DNA of 64,000 nt. Origin: Gemmatimonadota bacterium. Its GTDB lineage: Bacteria > Gemmatimonadota > Gemmatimonadetes > Longimicrobiales > Gaopeijiaceae. The first letter of the stretch is position 1, and every line of letters begins with the position of its first letter. Both the position numbers and the translations under genes were made by a program. Positions 37,083-43,768 of the stretch are shown piece by piece. The DNA is taken from positions 62,001 to 126,000 of the forward strand of contig JAJDXM010000009.1 of NCBI GenBank assembly GCA_022823225.1, read 5' to 3'. The notes below the pieces were generated by a model that was not told the origin of the DNA, did no database searches, and saw nothing but the letters and a program-made list of their open reading frames with translations.

Positions 37083-38395
37083 GGGAAGAGCCCTTCGTCG
37101 CCCTTCGCGGCCTCTTCGCGGCAGAATTCCGCGAACCCCGGTGCGTCCGTCGCCGCTTCGGCGATCCTGGCCACCCCGCGGCGGATGTCGTCCATGCTGT
37201 TCGCGATCGAAAGGCGCAGGAAGTCCTGCCCCTCGGCGCCGATTCGCCCGAAGGAAGCCCGGTCCATCGTGGCCACCCCGTACCGGTAGAGCAGGAACAT
37301 CTGGAGCATGCCGGCCGGGGTGGCGCGCTGGCGGGCGGCTTCCGGAAGGGCCGCGTGCGCCTCGTACACACCCAGCCCCGCACACATCGCCGACACGTCC
37401 GGAAAGACGTAGAACGCGCCCTTCGGGGTGCGGCAGGTCATGCCGGGGACCGCGTTGAGCGCCGGCACGATCCAGTTGCGCCGCTCCTCGAACTCGCCGA
37501 CCATGCGGCGGACTTCCGGCGCGCTGGCCGGGTCCTCGTACGCCGCTGCGCCGGCCTCCTGCAGGAAGGGCGGCACGCAAGACATGATGTTGATGTTGAT
37601 CCGCTTGAAGATCGCGGCCTCCTCCACGGTGGGGAGGACCGCCCAGCCGAGCCGCCATCCGGTCATGGCGAAGCCCTTGGAGTGGCCGCTCGCGATGACG
37701 GTTCGCTCCTCCATCCCCGGGTGCGAAGCAATGCTCTCGTGCGTGAGGCCGTCGAAGAGGATCTGCTCATAGATCTCGTCGGAGTAGATGCGCACATCGG
37801 GGCGGCAGCGTTCCCGGATGAGCTCGGCAATGCCCGCCAGTTCGCCACGCGTGAGGACGCCGCCGGTGGGGTTCGATGGGGAGCACAGGATGATCAGCCT
37901 GGTGCGCTCTGTGACGAGTGCCGCCAGATCGTCGGCGTTGAAGGCGAAGTCGCGCTCGTCGGAAAGATGCAGCGGCACGGGCACCGCGCCGACGAAGCGG
38001 ACCCACGATTCGTAGATCGGGAAGCCGGGTGAGGGGTAGACGACCTCGTCCCCCTCGTTCACATAGGTCTGGAGCGTGTAGCCGATCGGGGGCTTCGCGC
38101 CGGGGGTGACGACGACCCGCTCCGGGCCGGGGTCGATGCCGCGCGTGCGGCGCACATGATCGGCGATGGCCTGGCGGAAGGGGAGGATGCCGGCCGGGTC
38201 GCAGTACCCGGAACGGCCGGCGTCGAGCGCGTCGCTTGCCACGCGGTTGAGGTGCGGCGCGCTGCGAAAATCCGGGGCGCCGAGGTTGAAGCGGATGACG
38301 TCCATGCCGCGGTCGAGGCAGCGCTGGATGTCATCGCCCAGCCTGAATGCGTTTTCGGTGCCCAGGTGGCGCATGCGGCGGGCGATCAGTGCCAC
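37079..38395 (-). CDS. Class I/II aminotransferase (aspartate aminotransferase-like)
   Basis: The 438-residue product shows NLGAPDF, CSPSNPTGGVL, YSDEIYEQILFDG (Asp for the PLP nitrogen) and SGHSKGFAMTGWRLGW with the PLP Lys, so all catalytic residues are present. The GTG start at 38395 has a strong GGAGGAGG upstream; a longer reading would cross the direct repeats at 38451-38552. It is coupled with the DapB-like gene (ATGA overlap), pointing to aspartate-derived or DAP metabolism. Confidence 0.88.
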   Translation of the reverse strand: MALIARRMRHLGTENAFRLGDDIQRCLDRGMDVIRFNLGAPDFRSAPHLNRVASDALDAGRSGYCDPAGILPFRQAIADHVRRTRGIDPGPERVVVTPGAKPPIGYTLQTYVNEGDEVVYPSPGFPIYESWVRFVGAVPVPLHLSDERDFAFNADDLAALVTERTRLIILCSPSNPTGGVLTRGELAGIAELIRERCRPDVRIYSDEIYEQILFDGLTHESIASHPGMEERTVIASGHSKGFAMTGWRLGWAVLPTVEEAAIFKRININIMSCVPPFLQEAGAAAYEDPASAPEVRRMVGEFEERRNWIVPALNAVPGMTCRTPKGAFYVFPDVSAMCAGLGVYEAHAALPEAARQRATPAGMLQMFLLYRYGVATMDRASFGRIGAEGQDFLRLSIANSMDDIRRGVARIAEAATDAPGFAEFCREEAAKGDEGLFP

Positions 38396-38450
38396 GGGAC
38401 CTCCTCCTTGGCGGTTGGTGCTCTCCGGCGAAGGAAGCTGGAGGGTGGGC

Positions 38451-38552
38451 GCGGGCGATGCAATGGCTGTTCGGGCCGCTGAGGCAGCAATGCCAGGCGG
38501 GCGGAGGCAGGGGCGCGTCGTTCCGGCGGGCGATGCAATGGCTGAACGGGCC
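38451..38552 (+). repeat. 27-bp direct repeat pair, 75 bp apart
   Basis: The sequence starting GCGGGCGATGCAATGGCTG occurs at 38451-38477 and again at 38526-38552, with two mismatches near the end (TT versus AA before CGGGCC). The pair lies in the 233-bp region between two divergent aminotransferase genes, so a shared regulatory site is possible. No known consensus matches. Confidence 0.7.
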
Positions 38553-38628
38553 AGGGTGCCCCTATCATGGAGTGGTATCGGGCCCGCCCGGCGGGTCCCT
38601 GGGCTGCGAAGCCAAAAGGAGCAACGCC

Positions 38629-39978
38629 ATGAAGCGCCAAACCGACCGACGCTCGTTCCTAACCGGGATGGCGGCTGGAGTCGCCGCGATGCCGCGGACG
38701 CTATCCGGGCTCGCGGATGACCCGTTGGGCCGGAGAGACCTCCAGCCGGGACGGACCCGTGCCCTCCTGGGCCGGACGGGGGACGCACCGGTCCCGGCCG
38801 ATTCCCTCCCCGGCCCGGCCGGCTCTGCCGACGAGTCCTACTGGAAGCTCGTGCGCGCCCAGTTTTCCTTCCTGGAGGAACGCGTGCCGATGAACGCGGC
38901 CAACCTCTGCCCCTCTCCCCGCGCGGTTGCCGCCCGGGTGGACGAGCTCACACGCGACATCGACCGAGACTGCTCCTTCAACAACCGGGCCAAGTTCCGC
39001 GGCCTCACCGAGGAGTCGCGCGAGGCGGTGGCGGCGCAACTCGGCGTGAGCGCCGACGAGATCGCGCTCGTGCGCAACACCAGCGAGTCGAACAACACGG
39101 TCAACAACGGATTGCCGCTCCGCGCGGGGGACGAGGTGGTGATCTGGGACCAGAACCACCCCACCAACAACGTCGCGTGGGACGTGCGCGCCGCCCGTTT
39201 CGGCATCACGGTGAAGCGCGTGTCAGTCCCACGCCGCCACGCATCGATCGAGGCGCTCATCGACCCCTTCGCCGACGCCCTGACCGATCGCACCCGCGTC
39301 CTCGCGCTCACGCACGTGTCGAACGTCAGCGGAATCCGCCTCCCGGTGCGGGAACTCACCGAGATCGCCCACCGGCGCGGCATCTACGTACACGTCGACG
39401 GGGCGCAGAGCTGGGGCGCGCTGGATGTCGACCTTCGCGAGCTCGGCTGCGATTCCTACTCGGCGTCCGCGCACAAGTGGTTCACGGGGCCCAAGGAGGC
39501 GGGCGTCCTCTACGTGAAGGAGGACCGAATCGGCGGGATCTGGCCCAACATCGTGGCCCCGGGATGGGGAAACGACGCCGATCCCGACGTCCGGGGGGCG
39601 CGCAAGTTCGAGTCGCTCGGGCAGCGGGACGACGCCTGCCTGGCAGCGGTCGCGACCGGCGCCGCCTTCCACGCCGCGATCGGCGCGGACGCGGTCGAGT
39701 CACGCGTACTCGAACTCGCGACCACGCTCAAGGAGGGGCTCGCCGAGCTCGGGATGACGCTGGTGACTCCGCTGGACGCCGATCTCTCCGGCGGCGTGTG
39801 CATCATCGAAGTGCCGGGCGACCGGAGCACGGCGTTGCGCCGCATGTACGAGGAGCACGGAATCGCGGGGGCGGGGACGGGGGGACTGAGGCTGTGTCCC
39901 CACGTCTACAACACCATGGAGCACGTGGAGCGCGCCATCGAGGGCGTCGCGGCGCTCCGCGACGTGATCCTCGGGTAA
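38629..39978 (+). CDS. Tat-exported class V aminotransferase / cysteine-desulfurase-fold enzyme
   Basis: The 449-residue product begins MKRQTDRRSFLTGMAAGVAA, a Tat signal (DRRSFL). The mature part is a class V PLP enzyme of the isopenicillin-N-epimerase/desulfurase kind: RNTSESNNTVNNGLPL, VHVDGAQSWGALDVDL (Asp for PLP) and SASAHKWFTGPKEAGVLYV (PLP Lys). Export through Tat fits a protein folded with its cofactor. The role in the periplasm is unknown. A ribosome binding site (AGGAG) lies upstream. A RidA-family lipoprotein gene converges on it with only 4 bp between stops. Confidence 0.85.
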   Translation: MKRQTDRRSFLTGMAAGVAAMPRTLSGLADDPLGRRDLQPGRTRALLGRTGDAPVPADSLPGPAGSADESYWKLVRAQFSFLEERVPMNAANLCPSPRAVAARVDELTRDIDRDCSFNNRAKFRGLTEESREAVAAQLGVSADEIALVRNTSESNNTVNNGLPLRAGDEVVIWDQNHPTNNVAWDVRAARFGITVKRVSVPRRHASIEALIDPFADALTDRTRVLALTHVSNVSGIRLPVRELTEIAHRRGIYVHVDGAQSWGALDVDLRELGCDSYSASAHKWFTGPKEAGVLYVKEDRIGGIWPNIVAPGWGNDADPDVRGARKFESLGQRDDACLAAVATGAAFHAAIGADAVESRVLELATTLKEGLAELGMTLVTPLDADLSGGVCIIEVPGDRSTALRRMYEEHGIAGAGTGGLRLCPHVYNTMEHVERAIEGVAALRDVILG

Positions 39979-39982
39979 TCTG

Positions 39983-40465
39983 TCAGCCTGCCGACCGCAC
40001 CGCGATCCCCACCACCTCGAATCGGGCCCCGAACAGCAGCGTCCCCGACCCCAGGAATGCCCTCGCCGGGTACTCCCTGGTGAAGTAGGTACGGTATACG
40101 CTGTTGAAGGCGTTGTAGTCCCCCACATCGGAAGCGTACACCTGCACGCTGACGAGATCGTCCATCGTCAGCCCCGCGCTTTCGAGGGTGGCCTTGACGC
40201 CATCGAGAACGTTGGTCGCCTCCTGCTCGGCGGTTTCCGGAACCTGGCCGCCCTCCAGCCCGAGCATTCCGGAGATATAGAGGGTGTTTCCGGCCCATAC
40301 GGCACCGCTGAAGGGCAGCACGTTGTCGCCATCGGCCGGCGAACGCGCGCCGACGTGCTCGACGGTCGTCTGCGCTTCCTCCATGTTGTCTGTGGCGGCG
40401 TCCTCGGCCTCGCATGCAACGAGCAGGGCGAAGAGCGGGAGGATGAGCAGTGCGGATCGTTTCAT
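39983..40465 (-). CDS. RidA (YjgF/YER057c) family lipoprotein
   Basis: The 160-residue product has a lipoprotein signal (LFALLVACEAE, Cys at about 18) and a full RidA domain (about 45-158): LPFSGAVWAGNTLYISGMLG, EQEATNVLDGVKATLESAGL and FGARFEVVGIAVR, although the usual catalytic Arg segment near the end is altered. RidA proteins hydrolyse reactive enamines and imines released by PLP enzymes, normally in the cytosol. Here it is sent to the envelope, beside the gene for a Tat-exported PLP enzyme. GGAG seven bases before ATG 40465 fixes the start. Confidence 0.85.
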   Translation of the reverse strand: MKRSALLILPLFALLVACEAEDAATDNMEEAQTTVEHVGARSPADGDNVLPFSGAVWAGNTLYISGMLGLEGGQVPETAEQEATNVLDGVKATLESAGLTMDDLVSVQVYASDVGDYNAFNSVYRTYFTREYPARAFLGSGTLLFGARFEVVGIAVRSAG

Positions 40466-40665
40466 CGGACAACTCCGGGCTACTGGTGATGGCATTTGAC
40501 TCCAATGTACTTAGCCCTGTCCGCAGACTCGGGGCAACCCGGCCGCTGCCGTGCCTCGCCTGTGGCTGGCGGAACTCCTGTTGGGGCTGCCATGTATCTG
40601 TACACACGGTCAATGGGACGTGGGGAGTGGAAGGGTCACGTACAACCTGCACCAGGGAACGACCA

Positions 40666-41874
40666 ATGAGACTCATCCCCCTTCCGGGCGTCCTGCTCGC
40701 GCTTCTTGCTTCGGCCGCCTGCGGTGATCCCGATGCCGCGAGCGCCCCGGTTGGCGAGGTGACCGACTCGGCGGGAATCCCGATCGTTACCAGCGCCGCC
40801 GCCGACCGGATCCACGCACGGGTTGCGGACGCTCCATCCCTCTCGATCGGCGAGTTGGAGGGACCCGACGCGCTGTTGTTCAACCGAATCGAGACGGTTG
40901 CGCGCGATCGCGAAGACAACGTGATCGTGGCGGACGGCGGCTCGGACGAGATACGGGTCTTCGACTCGGGCGGGAACCACATCCTGACCCTGGGAGGCAG
41001 TGGCGATGGTCCTGGTGAATTCCGGGCGCTCCGCGGCGCGTGGCCGCTGGAAGATGGTACCACCGCCGCCTTCGACTCCCGTCTCGACCGCATCTCCCGC
41101 TTCGGAGCCATTGGCGAGGTCGCAGGAGCGACGGCCCTGCGCAAGGAGGGTTTCGGGCTCGTCACTTCGCTGGGGCCCGTAGGCTCGGCGTCCCTGCTCC
41201 TGGAGGTCGAGGAGGTGCCCTTCACGATGTCCGAGGAACCGGTACGCGCCTCGGTCAGCCTTCTTCGACATGCTGTCGACGGATCCGGGGTCGACACGGT
41301 CGCCCAGCTGGAGGGGGGCGCATACACCAACGTCACCAGAACCATGGGCGAGAACGTCATGGTCGAGCTGATCGCGATTCCCTTCTCGTCCGGCGCCGCC
41401 GCTGCCGCATCCCGCGACCGGATCGCAATCACCCCGGGCGACGCGTACGAGGTGCGCTTTTTGGACCCCGCAGGCGCGCTCAGCCACGTCGCGCGCCTCG
41501 CCGAGAGCCCGCGCGAGTGGACCGACGAGGATCTCGCCGCATACGCCCAGGGATCGACGCGCGCCGAACTGGATGAAGCGGGACTTCGCGACCTCGTCGA
41601 ATCCTACGAGGGGCTGCCCATCCCGCCCGCCCTGCCCGGATACGTGGAGCTCAAGTTCGCCGACACGGGAGAACTCTGGGCACGTCGTTATGGCTTGCCG
41701 GGCGCGCCAATGGCTCGCTGGGACGTCTTCGACCGCGACGGCCACCACCTTGGCCACGTGGAGGTTCCGGCCCGGTTCACCGTCAAGGAGCTCAGCCGTG
41801 GCCAGATCCTGGGCGTGGCGCGGGACGATCTTGACATTGAGCGCGTACACGCGAGGGATCTGATTGGGCCCTGA
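40666..41874 (+). CDS. Six-bladed beta-propeller lipoprotein, copy 1
   Basis: The 402-residue product has a lipoprotein signal (LASAACGDPD, Cys at about residue 19). It then has propeller repeats such as DGGSDEIRVFDSGGNHILTLGGSGDGPGEF, quoted here only by its GDGPGEF core at about residue 118, the mark of the 6-bladed NHL-like family common in Gemmatimonadota and Bacteroidota. The function of the family is unknown. An almost equally long paralog follows 28 bp downstream. The ATG at 40666 has AGGGA upstream. Confidence 0.82.
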   Translation: MRLIPLPGVLLALLASAACGDPDAASAPVGEVTDSAGIPIVTSAAADRIHARVADAPSLSIGELEGPDALLFNRIETVARDREDNVIVADGGSDEIRVFDSGGNHILTLGGSGDGPGEFRALRGAWPLEDGTTAAFDSRLDRISRFGAIGEVAGATALRKEGFGLVTSLGPVGSASLLLEVEEVPFTMSEEPVRASVSLLRHAVDGSGVDTVAQLEGGAYTNVTRTMGENVMVELIAIPFSSGAAAAASRDRIAITPGDAYEVRFLDPAGALSHVARLAESPREWTDEDLAAYAQGSTRAELDEAGLRDLVESYEGLPIPPALPGYVELKFADTGELWARRYGLPGAPMARWDVFDRDGHHLGHVEVPARFTVKELSRGQILGVARDDLDIERVHARDLIGP

Positions 41875-41902
41875 AACAACTGCACCGGCGGAGAATGGAG
41901 TC

Positions 41903-43177
41903 ATGAAACGGATCGCAATCCCGCAGGGACGATTTCTGTTCGCAGCGATGACGCTGCCGCTTGCAGCCTGCCGCGAATCGGGTACGATCCCTCAGCCGAC
42001 CGCGAGTGTCACGGACTCGGCCGGCGTGAGGGTCGTCACCAGCGACCCCGGCGATGTGGTCTACGCCGAACTGGCCGAAGCGCCGGCCCTTTCGGTCGGT
42101 CTGCTCGACGGCCCGCCGGAATTCCTCTTCGGAAGGATCGCAACGGCGGCGCGGGACGAGGACGGCAACCTTGTCGTTGCCGATGGACAGGCCAACGAGA
42201 TCCGCATCTTCGATCCCCGGGGGGAGCACCTGCAGACACTCGGAGGCGAGGGGGAGGGTCCGGGGGAGTTCGAGCGGCTGAGCGGCGCGTGGCCGGTGGC
42301 CGGAGGGGGCATCGTCGCGATTGACAGCAACCTTGAGCGCATCACGCGCTTCGATCCGGACGGCGCGACGGAGGGAACGGCGACGTTCGCGGGCCAGCTG
42401 ATGGATGAGGCCAGCTTCACCGACATCGATGTGGTCGGGCTGGGTGGCCCCACCACCGTGCTGAGCAAGGCAACGCTGACGCACGCGCCGTCGCTTGCGT
42501 CCGGGAGCGGAACGATCGAGACGGTGATGGAGGAGATGTTCAGTGGAGAAGCTCCGATCTCGTATGTGCGTCACCGGTTCGACGGCACACTGGTCGACAG
42601 CCTGGCACCGGGCAGGGACGCGGCCACCTCGCTCTCGATGTCGGGCAGCGGCAGAGGCTGGGAAATGAGCCTCAGGGCGGTCCCCTTTTCGCCGGAGTCG
42701 GCGGCGACGGGTTCGGCGCACGGCGTCGTTGTGACTGGAGGGGTCCAATACGAGATCGGCGTGTTCGACCCGGAGGGCGCCCTGCGCATGCGCGCGCGTC
42801 TCACCGAGGCGCCGCCGGCAGTCACCGGTGACCACCTGCGCGCCTACGCGACAAGTTCAGGGACCAGCGAGCGCGACGAGTCGGAGATCCGGGCATCCAT
42901 GGAGCAATACCGCGAGATGCCCTTGCCCGAATCGCTGCCGGGGTACACGGATGTGGTGATCGCTGACACGGGCGAAATATGGGTCCAGCGCTACGCCATG
43001 TGGGGCGCGGCGATGGTCCATTGGGACGTGTTCGCGGCCGACGGGGGCTATCTCGGTCGGGTGGAGGTCCTCGGGTCGTTCCGGATCGAGGAGGTCGGCC
43101 GCGGTCAGGTCCTGGGCATCGCAACGGACGATCTCGGCGTCGAGCGCGCACAGCTTCGCGAACTTACCTTCAGGTAG
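41903..43177 (+). CDS. Six-bladed beta-propeller lipoprotein, copy 2
   Basis: The 424-residue product is a paralog of the preceding gene: lipobox LPLAACRES (Cys at about 23), DSAGVRVVTS, the propeller core GEGPGEFERL and a matching C-terminus (LGRVEV..., GRGQVLGIATDDLGVERA). The two genes run in the same direction and both end in a DDLxxER motif, a tandem duplication that has since diverged. GGAG lies three bases before the ATG. A third related fragment is at the right edge of the window. Confidence 0.82.
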   Translation: MKRIAIPQGRFLFAAMTLPLAACRESGTIPQPTASVTDSAGVRVVTSDPGDVVYAELAEAPALSVGLLDGPPEFLFGRIATAARDEDGNLVVADGQANEIRIFDPRGEHLQTLGGEGEGPGEFERLSGAWPVAGGGIVAIDSNLERITRFDPDGATEGTATFAGQLMDEASFTDIDVVGLGGPTTVLSKATLTHAPSLASGSGTIETVMEEMFSGEAPISYVRHRFDGTLVDSLAPGRDAATSLSMSGSGRGWEMSLRAVPFSPESAATGSAHGVVVTGGVQYEIGVFDPEGALRMRARLTEAPPAVTGDHLRAYATSSGTSERDESEIRASMEQYREMPLPESLPGYTDVVIADTGEIWVQRYAMWGAAMVHWDVFAADGGYLGRVEVLGSFRIEEVGRGQVLGIATDDLGVERAQLRELTFR

Positions 43178-43241
43178 CGCAAATGGTGCGCCGCACCCAC
43201 CGCGCGCCGAGCCGCCATCCATCCCCAAAGGATCTGCCCCA

Positions 43242-43607
43242 ATGACCCCGAGCCTCGACTGGCGCTACCACCGCCCCGGCTGAACAGGTTGCAAACGCAC
43301 GCAGGAGTTTCTTGCGCAGAACGGAATCGAGCCCGCGGAGACCCGCAGCGCGGCCAAACAGCCGGTCGACGCCGCCGAGGCAGTCACACTGCTCGAGGGA
43401 ATGACCGAGCTTCGGGTCGCTAAGGGGAAGAAGGTCGTGGAGGTGGACCTCTCGACCGCGGATCGCCCCCCGAATGAGGATCTCGTCAAGCTCATGGTCA
43501 GCCGCTGGGGCAAGCTCCGCGCACCCACGATGAAGGTCGGCACCACCCTCGTGGTCGGCTTCAACCGGGACATGCTCGCGGCGGTCTTCGGCACGGACGC
43601 CAGATGA
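43242..43607 (+). CDS. ArsC/Spx-like thioredoxin-fold protein with in-frame UGA: candidate selenoprotein
   Basis: The frame opens MTPSLDWRYHRPG, meets TGA at 43281-43283, and continues TGCKRTQEFLAQNGIEP to a TGA at 43605, 121 residues if the first UGA is read as selenocysteine (position 14). The context YHRPG-U-TG-C-KRTQEFL matches the CxxC of ArsC/Spx-type proteins (YxxPxCxxC+), with U at the first Cys. The rest has the cis-Pro LRAPTMKVGTTLVVGF of the thioredoxin fold. AAGGA nine bases before the ATG marks a real start. A hairpin with a GUU loop lies 23 nt after the UGA. A Cys-to-stop mutation is the alternative; selA/B/C are not in the window. Confidence 0.6.
43300..43316 (+). promoter_or_regulatory. 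Candidate bacterial SECIS hairpin
   Basis: CGCAGGA (43300-43306) pairs with TCTTGCG (43310-43316) over 7 bp (one G-U pair), leaving the apical loop GTT. The loop is 23 nt after the UGA at 43281-43283. The bacterial SECIS rule asks for a small apical loop with G in its first two positions at about 16-37 nt after UGA; this meets it. The pairing is seen by eye only. Confidence 0.55.
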
Positions 43608-43768
43608 GTGCTCGCCCGGGCCGCCCGTCGCCGGGGCGCGCGCCGCCCGGGCCGCCTGCCGCGACACACGTGCAACTCCCCTCCCCACTGGCGCCAGGCC
43701 GCCTTCCACCGCAATCTGTCTCCTGAACCAATGGTGGACCGCTGTACCCCAACCCGGAGATTCCCAAG

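Noticed and set aside
43614-43653. GCCCGGGCC palindromes after the candidate selenoprotein as a terminator
   Set aside because: The two copies could pair, but there is no T run after them and such motifs are frequent at this GC content.
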